Below the pieces are notes generated by a model. The model saw only the letters and a list, made by a program, of their open reading frames with translations, did no database searches and was not told the origin of the DNA. 64,000 nucleotides of DNA, from the NCBI GenBank assembly GCA_905182995.1, contig CAJJDP010000016.1, positions 558,001 to 622,000 of the forward strand, given 5' to 3'. Below, one piece after another: positions 1 to 12,837 of the stretch (the stretch's first letter is position 1; the number at the start of each line of letters is the position of its first letter). This DNA is from Paramecium octaurelia. Lineage: Eukaryota > Ciliophora > Oligohymenophorea > Peniculida > Parameciidae. Position numbers and translations under genes: made by a program.

Positions 1-931
1 CCTGGATCATTATTTGATTGATTATTTTAAGATGTACCTATGTGAATATCGTTTAAAGTTTTTAAATTATAATTATAATCAGTTTTAACATAAAAAATAA
101 ACATTTTCAAGTATTTAACATAGAAATTAATTTCTATTAGTTTATACTTTGTTAAAAAGCATACTAATTTATGTTAGATAGATATTAAGTTAGAAACAGT
201 GATTTGTAATAGGTAGAGTTATAAGTTTTAATAGTTATATCAAATCAAATATAAATTTAGTAATTGTTGTTAATTATTAAATTACCTCAATTATAATATT
301 AACACCTGAAAGTACTTCAGCAGAATAATCATATTTCTTAATTAGATTTGAAATATACTAATTATGGTTAAATTTAAAACTCTATCAAAATTCATATATA
401 TTAAAATAAAAAAATTTAAGTAATAGTAAGTTTGATACTAAACTATTGAAATGCAGAAATTATTTGCTGTTAATGTTTTAATCTGATGTTTTTTCGAATT
501 TTTCTAATAAATTTCTATAATCTTGAGAAATTGCTATTATCAAACTCAGATTTGCCAAAATTAGCTTTATTTCGTAATGTTATATCTGACTGCTAATGTC
601 CTGTCATATTAAAATGTATATAAATCAATTTAAATTTAATTAGCAATTCAGTTTTAAATAGAAAATTTAGGAGATCTAAAATTATAGTATCAATGGCTTT
701 TGAGATTTATTTAAGCCATAATTATAAAGACAATTTAATGAAATCAAAATTGAAAGTCAGATTTTGGATAATTTACAAATAAAGAAGAATAGTTGCAAAA
801 AGTTCTAATTGCAACTATGTGTGTAAATTGAAGATTCAAATAGTTACAAGTTGATTGTGAAAATTTCTTTATATATAATTCATATTTGATAATGTGGAAT
901 AAAATTATATAGATAAATTAAAGAATAAATA
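1..931. other. AT-rich stretch, no gene recognised
   Basis: No convincing coding frame is visible on either strand with TGA as the only stop. The one structured element is a perfect 10-bp inverted repeat at 789-818 (arms ATAGTTGCAA and TTGCAACTAT, 10-nt loop), about 115 bp beyond the stop codon of the Rab gene. Confidence 0.5.
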
Positions 932-1701
932 TCAACAACAGTTATTTTGAACATTTGGAGTTTCAACAGGCTTTAATTAAACAGCTGCTTCATAATTGTT
1001 GATAGTTTTTAGATCTTTCTCCTTTTTTTTATATTATCCACCGATTTTGATTCCTGGCTATGATATATAAGTAAATGTTACATCTTGCCCTAGAACAATT
1101 GAACCATCATCAATTTAATTTAAAATTCTCTATGTAGATTAATAAAATGCAGATTGCACATTAATTCCTTATTTTGCAGATGTTTCTAGAAATATCAATT
1201 AATGTTATTAGGCAAACTACCATCCTTCTTCATATGTTACTGCTCGTCTCTAAATAAAATAAGAAATTATTACTCAGCTTCTAAGTCAACTTTATTCCCA
1301 CATAATGTAATTACCATATTAGCATTTCCATTGTTTTTTATTTCTTCCATCCATCTCTATAAGTTGTGAAAGGAATCTCTTTTGGTTATATCATAAACAA
1401 GTAGAGCTCCTTCATCATAATTCTTAAATTATACCGATTGCTGATCTATAATAGCTTCTGATGATCGACCTAAAATTCTCTTATCCTGCTGTATCCCATA
1501 TTTAAAGCTTGATATTCATGCTATTAACTTTGATTATTTTAGCTCCAAACTCCACACCTATTGTCGCATCGTGTTCTTATCTAATTTAATTTTCAATCAA
1601 TTGTAAAACAATACAGGATTTCCCAACTCCTATTATATATGGATCATATAACCTGTATCTCCTATTATTATATACTTAAACATCAAACTATAATTAGACA
1701 T
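932..1701 (-). CDS. Rab2-like small GTPase
   Basis: Small GTPase of the Rab family, expected to regulate vesicle traffic. With three introns removed (23, 25 and 26 nt) it gives 231 residues. Seen in order: GDTGVGKS P-loop near residue 15, TIGVEF effector loop, WDTAGQENF, YDITKRDSF, GNKVDLE and ETSAK. The GIKIG stretch after the G domain is as in Rab2. The C-terminus is CC, the double-cysteine prenylation signal. The third intron works only if it ends at GAG, the second AG of a TTTAGAG acceptor. In-frame codons continue upstream to an ATG near 1838, but the chosen start fits the family. The next gene to the right is divergent. Confidence 0.88.
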
Positions 1702-2181
1702 AATCTTTAAAATAAATAAAGTATTATTGAATTCTAATATTTTAATATAAATATATTTTTATTAGTTTACCAGTAACCTCATCTGATCCTCATTAGTAAT
1801 TAATTCTGCACAATCGATATCTTTAAATTCTTTTTTCATTACGAATATCAGATGTTATACAAGATAAGTTAAGTTAATGGGTTAATTTATAATATTTAAA
1901 AATAATAAACCAAATTGCTTCAGGATTGGCGTTGTTATTTAATTAATATTATGATACCATTAGTAATCCTAATCAATCAATAATTAAATGTTAAAAATAA
2001 TAATCTAGAATTTAGATATATATAATTGTTAAATTGTTGTTATGATAAAATTAATATTGTTTAGACTCCTGATATCGGTATGTAATCACTAAGTAATTTT
2101 AGTATATTTCTAAAGATACAATAAATTATTTAGGCAAAAATAGGAGAAGCAATATAAATTAAATATTTAATTTGTGGTTGA
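1702..2181. promoter_or_regulatory. Divergent intergenic region
   Basis: This 480-bp gap separates the start codons of the Rab gene (-) and the next gene (+), so it should hold both promoters. No defined promoter motif can be recognised. A minus frame from about 1838 joins the Rab frame and could be a 5' extension, but nothing in it looks conserved. Confidence 0.4.
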
Positions 2182-3556
2182 ATGTCTATCACAGTCGAAG
2201 AATTGGCAGCTAATATTGACACAGTCTTAGCCTCTTTGGGAGATGAGAAGATGTAGATGATAGATAAATCATTAGGGTTAACTGGGAAGTTGTAGAGTAA
2301 ACAGAGACTAACCTCATGAAACACTTTGATTAGCTATTCGAAAGACTTTACACTCTTAAAGACTCATTATAAAGAGTGTTTCTGATTAACATCAAAAATT
2401 TAAGATAATATGATGCCAAAGATTTAGCCTAAAAAGTGAAAGACAAAAAGCTTGAGCCTGTTGTATTGAAATCACTCACATAATATGCATTCAAGAATGA
2501 TAAGGAGGAGATTCTCTTGAATCCTTCTCTTATAAAGGGATAGGTGAACAGCATAGTTTTACCATGGGTTGGTAACAACTTATCAGTAACTGATAAAATC
2601 AAGGAGACTAATGAATGGCTTGATTAAAAATTAGCAGAATTAGAAGTCTTCAAACCAAAGGAATCCTAAGAATAGGTTAAGACATAAGAAATTTAACAAA
2701 AAAGTGAAGGAAATGATAAATGTATGAATATAAGAGTTAATATTTTAGCCAATTATACTTTCAAGAGTGATAAACTAAATGAAATTGCTTCTTAAATACA
2801 AATTATGCATATTCCAAGCACAAATAATATGATAAGCATTAAAACCTACACTCAAATTGTTGAAGGTAGTGTCGATTTGGCAGAACCAGAATTCATTAGA
2901 ATTACTCTTGAGAACAGAAAAGCCAGAAGAGAAGTGCTATATTCAGATGGAGCCAAATATGTTTAATTATTGTTGGACTATGTGAATGACATTGAAAATC
3001 TTTTAATGAAGGCTTAAGAAGAAATCTGCAAAAAGATTGATATCTCCCAATAAACTTTGGAATAAAGTGAAATGTTATTGATGGAAAGAGGATTGGGTCA
3101 ACATGTATTCATGTTACAAGCTTCAGCCAGATAAAGAATTAAGGATAAGTTGCCAAAACAAAAATAGGTCTAAATGAATGCTACCAAAGAAATCATTAGA
3201 TATTAAATCAAATTATTAAATGAGAAACAAGACTTCTTGAAAAATATGATTGACAAATTACCAACTACATATGAATCAGGACAATTGGTACCTATGGTCT
3301 TGAACTTGGTTATGGGAGACATGATATTTGAAGAACATAGCTATGAGGAAGAAGACTATATCTCTAATTTAGAAAACCCATGTATTACTAAATTATAATC
3401 TTAGAATTATTCCAAGACCCAGATATGATGGAATTATTGAAATCTATTGAAACAGGAGTTGTTAGTTTATTAGGAAAGACAGCTTTCGCTCAACCACCTT
3501 AAGGTATGATGGGTAACATTCCACCACAAATGTTGTAAAGATAATAGTAATAATGA
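2182..3556 (+). CDS. Conserved-looking protein of unknown function
   Basis: Two short introns (23 nt near residue 24, and one near the C-terminus whose junction makes a TAA glutamine codon) give a 442-residue frame. The middle is a mixed helical region with regular codon use and many in-frame TAA/TAG. The C-terminus runs through DPDMMELLKSIETG and a short Q/P/M-rich tail. There is no signal peptide or membrane segment. I do not recognise the family. The TGA stop overlaps the ATG of the next gene in an ATGA tetranucleotide. Confidence 0.75.
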
Positions 3557-4826
3557 TAAATGTAGATTTAGCATTAAATAATATAAATATATATCAACAA
3601 TATTATTTTACGGCATTCAATGCATCAACTAATTTGATAGTTGCTCAAACTTCAAATGCTATAAAAATAATCGATCCTAAAATTACTTTATTGTATAAAC
3701 CATAGGATTAGAATCAGATATCAAAACAATATGCTTCTCTAATTAAAGTATTCTGATTTTCTCATCTAAAAATGTTTGATCTTGTTTCAATTACTAAGTA
3801 CTTGAATAATGGAAATAACATCTAAGAGGAGAGTCTTCTATTAATTTTGCCTTTGAATACAATAAAATCTATTGCATTATTTATGTAAATAAAGATTTTA
3901 GGATATACACATAATTTAAGAATTGAAGTTTACCCTTGATTTTGTAGCTAAAGATATGACTAAGGTTATCATTTTTAATAATATCTACTGGTTCTGGACG
4001 ACTTGTAGAATAGTAAATATATTAGTGATTGTACCATCATAAATAGATATTAATTTATTTCTTTTGGATGATATTGTGATGTTGAAAACTAAACCCTTTA
4101 AAGTCTTCAGTAAAAAAAAAATTCTAGAATTAATGATTTTGTACTTAAAAATATTCTTGCTACTATTTCTCAAGATAACGAATTGATCAACTTTGAGATT
4201 ACAACAACTCAAATGTATACATCATCTACATCAATAGAATATTTTAAATTTAATTAGAATCAGATCCATTAACATTGGATGTTGATCTTAATTATGATTA
4301 TTTTGGATGGGTGAATAAGAAAATTTATTAAATAAAATACAATCATTATCAATTAATTATACTATTCAACCTACAATTTAAATAAACAAAAGAAAGATTC
4401 TTATAGGTCACTTAGGTGAGATTAAATGTGTTAGACTATTTTTTGACGATGGTCATAATGTTATTATTAGTATTTCGGAAGATGGTCAATTATTCATTTG
4501 GCAAGTTGATGGCAATTAAACTTGCTTTCAAGAATGATTTTGACACTTCGAGCTCAAAACTCTATATTATCAAAAGACCTTTTGAATAATAGTAATAAAG
4601 TGAGGAGTAAACTATTTTCAAATCGAAACATTTGTTATAGACTAAACCATTTAGAAAAATAAAGTATCAGTCTAATCAATTTATGATTTGTAAAAAGAGA
4701 AATGGTAAGGTTAAACTATCTTTTAATTTCACAACCTAACAGCCTCAGAATGTAATTGATCCTTAAGTCAATTAAATCCCAGAAGAAAACCAGAAATTAA
4801 AATAGATAATTCATTAACTGTTGTGA
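3553..4826 (+). CDS. WD40-repeat protein, exon structure unresolved
   Basis: Several blades are readable in different frames. The clearest is at about 4400-4525: GHLGEIKCVRL, then ISEDGQLFIWQ. A 28-nt intron follows it, leading to a C-terminal tail rich in K and Q that stops at 4824-4826. Earlier blades (CFSNQSILIFSS, ILATISQDNELINFE) need several introns I could not place consistently, and one in-frame TGA near 3770 remains. Nucleolar WD40 proteins of the WDR75 type are a possible match. The gene may be intact with many introns, or partly decayed. Confidence 0.6.
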
Positions 4827-4862
4827 ATAATTTATTAAATTTTTATTTCAATATAATTAAGG

Positions 4863-6321
4863 ATGAGTAATGTTAATCAGAGTCCATGCAAAACATCTCA
4901 GGAAGTCTCTGATCTTTCAAAAGCTTCTGCTAATTAAAAGTTATAAACCCAAAAAATTACTGATTTAGAAAATACCATAAGACATCTTGAATAAACAAAT
5001 AAAAAATTAACTGATCAAATAAATGATTAGAACAATGAAATGAACAAAGAAAAACAAAAATTCAAAAATCAATAGAATGCCTCTGCTTAAATTCAAAATT
5101 AAAAAGACTAATAAATTCAAAAATTGATAGATGAAAACCAGAAGTTGGTTAAAACAATAAAAAAAATAGAAACAGATGTAAATAAACTTGATTAACTCAA
5201 AGAAGAAAATATGAATCTAAAATAAGTGATTTAAGGACAATCTTAAGAAATTGAAGAATTGAAATAGAAAATACCAAAAAATGAAACCAAATTGTCATCT
5301 GATACAGCCCTGGGAGTTTTAGCCTCGAAGCGAAGCTAAGAAATTTTAGTCTTAAAAAATGAGAATCAAGAAATCAAATAAAAGAATCAAGATCTCTAAG
5401 CTAAATTAAACAATATATTAAAAGATAATTAATAACTGCAATAAATTATCTAATTTGATAATCCATCATAACGACTTAATTCTTAAGCCAGTTCATCCAA
5501 ATAATACAATTCCTCAGACAAAAAATAAGATCAAACTAATTATATTTTGAGTGAATAAGTAAATAAATTACAATCAGAATTAAAGGAAGCTAAGAACACA
5601 ATAGAGAAGTTGAAAAAACAAAATACCATTAGTATTACTCCTAACAATAAACCAACCACTACTATTAATAGTATTAATAAGAGTAATTCAAATGATAAAA
5701 TATAAAAGACCTAATCTTTCAATAATGCTGATTTTGATAAAGATAAGAGGTTTAGAGATCTTGAGGATTAAGTGAAAAAACTAGAGTTTGAGAAACAAAA
5801 TATAGCCTAAGAAATTAGATTAGAATTTGCTTAGGATATTAAATAATTGTAAGATAAACTAAGAGAAGAATATGAAGCAAAGGCACAATTGGACAAAGAA
5901 CAAGATAAACCAACATAAGAATAAGTTAAAAAGTTAACCTAAGATAATCAGAAATTATAAATCATTGTTTAAAGATAGAATAAAGAAATATAAAACATGG
6001 AAAAAAAATTAACGGGTAATCTAATATTTAATTAATTTAATAGATTTATTAATTACCTAAGAAGATATCTAATAAAATCTTTAAAAGGAGAAATAATTTT
6101 AGGATTATTTGAAATAAGAAAAGATAAAGCTTTAGGAGCAATTGAAAGAAAAGTCAAAGGAAATCAGTGAGCATAAGGAAGATATCGTGAAATTAGCAAA
6201 GGAAAGATAATAATTGAAAGATTTATTGGAAAAATCCAAATCTGAATCTAAAATCAACTAAAGTTAAGCCAGTAATAGGCCAATAAGCTAAAAAAGTGAG
6301 ATAAGTAAAAAATAAAAATGA
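4863..6321 (+). CDS. Long coiled-coil protein
   Basis: One 28-nt intron near residue 383 gives 476 residues. From residue 30 on, the protein is almost entirely charged heptad sequence (runs of K, E, Q, N, L, I), broken by a Ser/Asn/Thr-rich linker around residues 250-290. There is no catalytic motif, signal peptide or membrane segment. Such proteins are usually structural, for example cytoskeletal or basal-body components, but nothing here points to a family. Confidence 0.8.
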
Positions 6322-6770
6322 TTTATTAAATTTTGCACATAATAATAAAAATATAAATTTTTTTAAAGGCATTAATATCTTAGAATATTTAAATGAAGTA
6401 TTATAGATACATTCTGGCGTTTCCAAATAATTAAAATAATTCAAGGAGCCTCTATATATATTTTTAGTTATAAAATGAAATTTCTTTAGAGAATTTACAC
6501 TAACTTTATAATTCTATGCAAACCTCTCTAATAAGGTATGGTTTTAAAGATTTCTATATATAATTTTTCAGTTTAGTTTGAAATTAAGTTTAATTCAGTA
6601 TCAAAATAACATTTTATTTAAAGTTAAATACAAATGAGATTGAGTTTGAGACTATTTTAAAGAGTGATTATCGAGATTGTTTAATAGAATGTTTATATAT
6701 ATTTTGCAATTAAATTAATTAATATTTATGAATAAAGTTGCTTATCTAAAAAGAACTTAGACTGCAGGAA
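6322..6770. other. Intergenic, no gene seen
   Basis: AT-rich spacer between two coiled-coil genes on the plus strand. No frame with protein-like composition was found. An ATG at 6729 opens a short frame that conflicts with the coiled-coil frame of the next gene and was not used. Confidence 0.45.
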
Positions 6771-8486
6771 ATGCGTAATTTAATACATTAAAGTAGTTTT
6801 CGATCTAGTCAGGAGAAGGATTTAAAATCATAAACATTTACTAAGATTACAAATTAATAGGAAGAAGAGGCCAATCTAAATAAGTAACTCTAAACTTTGC
6901 ATGCAAAGAGGGATGAATTAAAGGAATAAATTCAGATCAAAGAAAATGAAATAGAAAAGAAGAGGAGACAAATTTATGAATAAGAGAGGGGTAGTAGATG
7001 GGGAGAAAATAGAAATCAAAAATAAAACCAATAAAATTCATAAATGGACAAAAAACTGAAAATGAGAAGACAGCCTTAAAGTATTAAATGATTAATAAAT
7101 AGACATTTAATTTAATCTTGCTTATTTATATTAGAAGGAGAATGAAATGCTAAATGAAACAGTTTAACTTAAAAATGATATAAATAAAATGAGAAGGGAA
7201 AAGGAAATGTTTAAGAAAATTCTCAAATAATTATAAGAAGATTGGATTGCTCACCATGAGAAAATGCTTGGAAGAAGTCAAGAATAAGAAAAAGCATTCC
7301 AAAGTTTACATTAAGAAATGAATACAATCAAATCATTAAGATGGAATGAAGCCCAAGAATAAAGAAAATTTGGCAAGGAATTCAAAAGCATTTATGATAA
7401 ATTTAAAGAATCCAAATCTCCTGAACATCAATCTAAATCAAGGGAGAAAAGTAGAGGCAAAAAAGAAGCTGATAATTATAAAAAACAGAAACATAGAAGC
7501 GATAGTTATGAAAGATATAGTGGTTCTGAGGAGGATGCCGATGCTGAAGATTTGAAATATGAAATATTACATATTAATGAAACAGCTGATAAGAAAAAGA
7601 AAAAAATATTAGAAAGAGAATAAAAAGCATAATAAAATTAACAAGAACAATAAGCTTTAGTGGATTTACAATCTGAAGTTTAAACTTATGATTAGACTTT
7701 AAAATAATTATATAATTAGACTAAATCAGAATAGATCGATGAAATTGTTAATATTTTTGTTGAATAGGAAGAATAAAATTATGGGGCTTTTAAATATATT
7801 TATGAATAATCTGATGAATTGGAAATGCTTTAAAAATAAAATAAATTACTATTAATGGAGAAATAAGAATTAGAAAACAGAGATTAAAAAATTATGGCTG
7901 ATTAAAAATATAAGTAGAAATTGCAATTTGAGGAAAAACTAGTCAAAATTAAAGCAAAATAAGAGAAATTGTAAGAGAAACTATATGAAATATCTAAAAT
8001 ACTAAAAGAGTTGATGATCAGTATTCCAATTATGTTTGAACGTATTGGTTGCAATTTAAAGGAATACAGTTAATTACTAGGACCTAAATTTGTAAAATTA
8101 AATTTCTATATAATAAGAGTTTTAAAGAAATGGATGAAGATAAATTACTAAAAGTGTTGGGTGTTATCGAAATAAGAACAAATGATATTTTATAAATGCA
8201 AGACATTGCATAAAATCCACGTCATAATTTTATGAAGAAAGATGTATTACTATTATTAAATTAGGCTAAACAATCTAATTTTATTAAAATAGATGATGGA
8301 AATAATTAAGGAGACAATCCAAATGATGAATTATTACAAAGAATACGTAATAATCTAATCTAATTTATAATAGTTGATAAATTTAAGGATACTGAACTCT
8401 CAGAGTAGTAATTTTCCAAAGCTCAACTCAGAGACATTGCAGAAAAGCATATAAGAGCAGGAACTGGAAAGAAGAAAAGAAATTGA
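6771..8486 (+). CDS. Outer dynein arm docking-complex-like coiled-coil protein
   Basis: Two introns (22 and 26 nt) give 555 residues. The long coiled coil is followed by a short globular region reading MFERIGCNLKEYSQLLG, then LLKVLGVIEIRTNDILQ. This resembles the segment after the coiled coil in the CCDC63/CCDC114/CCDC151 family (Chlamydomonas DC1 type), which anchors outer dynein arms to ciliary doublets. The C-terminus is basic (GTGKKKRN). The start at 6771 is the first ATG in the coiled-coil frame after an upstream TGA. Which family member it is cannot be told by eye. Confidence 0.7.
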
Positions 8487-8516
8487 TTCAAATATATAAT
8501 TTTTAATAGTAACTCA

Positions 8517-10173
8517 TCATTAATCATGTTATTAACTAATTTTATGTTTTTATTTCTAATTTGAATTCATTTACGTAGCTCCAACTACTTAATATAAATT
8601 ATTAGCATTTTCACAGATTTAAATCTATAACACTCGATCTATTTTCTAAGATTAAATTTATGATATAACCTTTCTACATAAGTAACATTCATCTTTGTTT
8701 TTCCACATATCTAAAGCACAATGATAGCATACACCACCATGACCGCATTACATAAACAAAGCATCTGGATTACTATCATAGCAGATACAACACAAATTTA
8801 TGGATGACAAAGATATTGAGTTTTGTTAATTTTCCTATTGATATCAAATCGTTAATACATTTTATTGGTGTTGCAAAATGGAAGTTCCTTTTAATTCCTC
8901 TATATTTTCTTATTCATTAAATTTTAGATTCATCATAGATGCGAGTTTTATCCTTTCATCATTCTATTCGGTTGGTTTTTGAATATGAGATGATAAAGCT
9001 TTATGATGAGTGGGCTTTTTATTTAATGCTTATATTTTGGAATCACTTTTTTTCTATTAATTAAGATCATCAAAGCCAAAATAAGTTTTTGAAATCCTTT
9101 TGACCATTCTTGGAATTCGCATTTATGCTTCTGAAGCTTGACTCTCTAAATAGTCTTACTTGTTAAATTGCTGAATTTGGGCTTCCCCTTGTTGAGTGAT
9201 CATAGTATGAAGTGGATTTATGGAGTCATTAAGAGACAAGAACATTTTTGAAGCCAAAATTAACTCTGATTTAAATTTCGCATTAAAATAAGAGAATATT
9301 ATTGAGTTGGCTATCAAGATGATTCTACTTGCTTAAACGGGTCCTTCATAATTTCCTTAAGTAGTAAAATTTAATATAGATATTGGTATGACAAAGAACA
9401 TCGAGGAACACGATATCAGAAACAGCAATACCCAAACATTCTTTATCACTAATTATAATTTATAATAATAAACCCAGGTTTCTTTCATAATTGCCCTAAT
9501 CCAAAATAACTTGAACTCCTAAGGCCAATACAACAAAAATGTAATATACAATAAATGATGCTGTAAAACTAAATAGTAGCCAAAACACCCATAAAGTGTA
9601 TAACCAATCAATATCCAAGTATCCTTCTATTTTTAAACTGAAAAATATTGATGTTAGCAAAATGCAAAAGTTTCTTAATACATTAAACGAATTAATTTAT
9701 TGTACTGATTCTTTAAACAGCTAATTCCCTTCATTAAACTTGACTACCAATGATAGGGATATATTTATAAGAGGAAACGTATTTGAAAGCAGCATCAACT
9801 TATTTTTTCTAGTGACAGCATAGATATTAAGTGAGAGCACATAGCATACTTCAATGAATATTTAGAATAATCTTATTAAGGCGTGATTGTATTTTCTTTA
9901 ATATAATAATATATAATATGCTCTTACACATGTATTTTAGCAAATGCCCTATAAAAGTATAGTTGATGGAGAATTTATAATAATAATTTTGAATCTATGC
10001 AATATATCACACTTAACATATTTCCATCATAAGCAAGTTCAAAGCATAAAATCAATACTGTAATTACATAGATAGAATTTGAAAGCAAAGTGTAACTCAA
10101 TAATTCAAAGGCTTATTTTTATCTAATTCTTTTATATATTTAATGCTTACTACATCGCCCCAATCTGTTGCAT
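8517..10173 (-). CDS. Multi-pass membrane protein with C-terminal RING finger
   Basis: The C-terminal third carries a C3HC4-type zinc finger: CCICYDS, MQCGHGGVCYHCAL, then CYLCRK, the pattern of RING E3 ubiquitin ligases. Upstream lie several hydrophobic segments, for example LWVFWLLFSFTASF and VVLALGVQVIL, so it should sit in a membrane with the RING in the cytosol. Two introns near the N-terminus (31 and 32 nt) are clear and at least one more is needed. The start at 10173 opens MQQIGA. A TMEM185-like fold is possible. It converges on the docking-complex-like gene with 30 bp between the stops. Confidence 0.72.
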
Positions 10174-10526
10174 GCTGTCTGTTGTTTACTAATTTTAGGA
10201 AATATTTAATTGCCTTCTCATAAATAAAAAGATAGATCAGAGTTTAATTGATTATTTATTTATTGAAAATATAGATCGCTTTAGAAAAATGAAAGTTTAC
10301 ATTTTTTTCAACTATTCTTGTAATTTTAATGACTATTATTGATGATTCAAGTAGTTTTAACAATACCCAAAAATCACAATTAATTGTTGATATTCGAAAA
10401 GATAAAACAAAATAAATTCTAATAATGAAAAATTAGGTTAAGATGGGTTCAACATTTCAAATATTTAATTTCATAAGATCAGTTTAATCTATAAAATAAT
10501 ATTATTAGGAATAATATTATTATAGA
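10174..10526. other. Intergenic spacer with a strong inverted repeat
   Basis: No gene is seen between the RING gene start and the end of the next minus-strand gene. An 18-bp inverted repeat with a two-base bulge and a three-base loop lies at 10487-10527, directly at the 3' end of the next gene. Confidence 0.5.
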
Positions 10527-12824
10527 TCAAATATTTTTTTTTGTTTAATCTAATTTAGTTATTGATTTGCTTAAATTCTAGTATCTATTTTCAAGTTAAA
10601 ATGGTTATTCAGTGTTTTATCGAAATTGCCTAAATCTAACACTCTTACTTCTCAGTTCTTTATCTACACCCTATATGTTGAGTTGTGTTTCACTGATATT
10701 CTTTTTTAATTAAGACATTGACCTCTCCCTTAAGGAATTTAATTCTTGAATGTGCTATTCTTTTGTCTTCATGATCATTACTGATCTTCCTTAAATAAGA
10801 AAGTGATAATACTTGCATTTGTCATTCTGACACTATTGGATCTATTGTACCATTTTTTTGATGATTTTAATTTATTTCTAAACTTTTATAGAGAGAAAAC
10901 TTCTGGATGTTAGAAAATAATCTTTTTCAATTTCTATAAAGGTCCTAATTTTGCTCCTGGCTTTTCGAAAGATAGTAATGAATTATCAAGATCATTTTAT
11001 TTTGTTAATATTTGATTAGGTTTAGCATTTAAAGAATCAACATGTATTTATTTATTAATAACTCTCATTTGTAAATCTTATTTTGTTATAACTTCTTATT
11101 TTGATTTTAATTTAACTGGTAATACGAATTTAGAAAATTAAGTTTTAAATCTTAATAGTTTCTTGTAGAAATCACTTTCCTTTTATTCCAATTTCTCTTT
11201 ACTCAGCAATTACAACAATTGAACTTCTTTACATCTAAGAAATAAACGAGATAATTTACTAGATGTCATCTGTCATTACTTTGTTTTCAATCATCTTCTT
11301 AATCATTTTATCCAAAAACTAAGTAGTAGGTTTGGAATTGGGTTAAGTTTAAGGTTGAATCTATTCGATTTAGTTTGATATTTTTTTGTCAGAAAAACTA
11401 TTAGAAAATTATGAAAGCGACCCTCTAAAAGATTTAGATCCATGAATTGAAGTGTTCTCTTTCTTTGGAAATCTCAATGTATTACTAGATAACCTCGTGT
11501 CAATTGAACTAAAATTCTCATTATTGATTTCAATAAAAGCAAGTTCTGAATTATGAGCTAGTTTAATTTATGCATTTGGTCGACAATAGAAATATTCTGG
11601 TTATGATATTCCATCCTTATTATTTTAATTATAGTAATAATTGATTGTTTATTTCTAATTTAATAGGTCATCAAGTTATGCATTTTTTTGTTCAAACAAG
11701 TTCTTGATTCTAGGCAATCCAATTTCTTCATTTAAATATATTTACTCTAAAATTTAATTGAATATAATGTATTCTTTATTTTTCGCAAATGTAATTGCAG
11801 AAATGTTTTAAACGTATATTGATAGTTCATCAGTTGAGATTAAGTAATGATAACTTAGCCATTTCAGTACTCCCATTATTTCTGAACATCTTTCAAACTT
11901 AAATTTTGATTGATAATAATAAATTGTTTGGATCCAAAACCAAATCAGAGGTTTTAACAATTTCGTAAATTTCCATTTGCATTTAAGCTTACTTTTGAAA
12001 TCACCATGAGCTTCAACTTATTATACTAAAAATATCAAGTATTTTAAAGCTTCTGAATTATTGATTTCTTCAATTAATTGAGAGCATAAATCATCCTTTG
12101 ATTCAAAGTATCTATTAAATAAATTTGTAGCTGATAATATATATTAACATAATTTAGAGACTCTTCTGCCTTTGCTTTAAAGTATTATTTTACTTATATC
12201 ATAGGATAAAAGGGCAAATTTTAACTTCTCATTAGGCTTTATTTCTGCATAATAACTTTACAATCTGTATGCGATCATTATGTTTTTCAAATAAATTTCA
12301 AATTCTTAAGTTAATAAGAAAGGAACTGTAATTTAATCTAACTTTAGTTATCCACTGGTATTTATGATTTAAATTTATTATTCTAATTAATCCTTAAAAA
12401 TGGAATTTCTTAATTGTTCTCTAATTCTTTGTTTAGGATCAGCAGTAGCCAATTCTAAATTTGAATTAATTTTGGATATGAGAATAGGATAGATTTCAAT
12501 GTATTTAGTAAGTTTCTATTTCCAGACTTTAATATCAATTAGGTTTTTCCTGGACATATCTTTGAGAATGGATTTCTTAAATATTTTATTTAAGGACATT
12601 AGGAGTATATTTAAAAAATGAATTCTATCATTTAAATGAATCTAATTGGTATGATCGTAACGATCTAAAAATTTGGATAATAACGTGTAAACTTTTTTAT
12701 ATTTTTTCTAATAATGATACTTTTTATACTTTTTCATAGAGCTAAATGACTTATTTATTGATATTCTCGAATTAGCTTTGTACAGACTATAATTGAGTTG
12801 GATTAAGAAATAAAACTTATTCAT
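10527..12824 (-). CDS. Unknown 742-residue protein
   Basis: Three introns (25, 22 and 22 nt, all towards the 3' end) give an uninterrupted 742-residue frame. The first two thirds look helical and globular, with blocks such as ADPKQRIREQLRNS and EIMGVLKWLSYHY. Then follow a Ser-rich linker and a basic, coiled C-terminal tail. No membrane segment, signal peptide or known catalytic motif was found. The start at 12824 is the first ATG in the frame. I do not recognise the family. Confidence 0.78.
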
Positions 12825-12837
12825 AATTATCCATAAT

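Noticed and set aside
1-200. Chromosome end
   Set aside because: No G4T2/G3T3-type telomere repeat occurs at either edge of the window.
10680-10700. Earlier stop for the 742-residue protein (ending KKEYQ)
   Set aside because: A 22-nt GT-AG intron before it leads into a further 70 residues of coding-like sequence with balanced frame, so the later stop is preferred.
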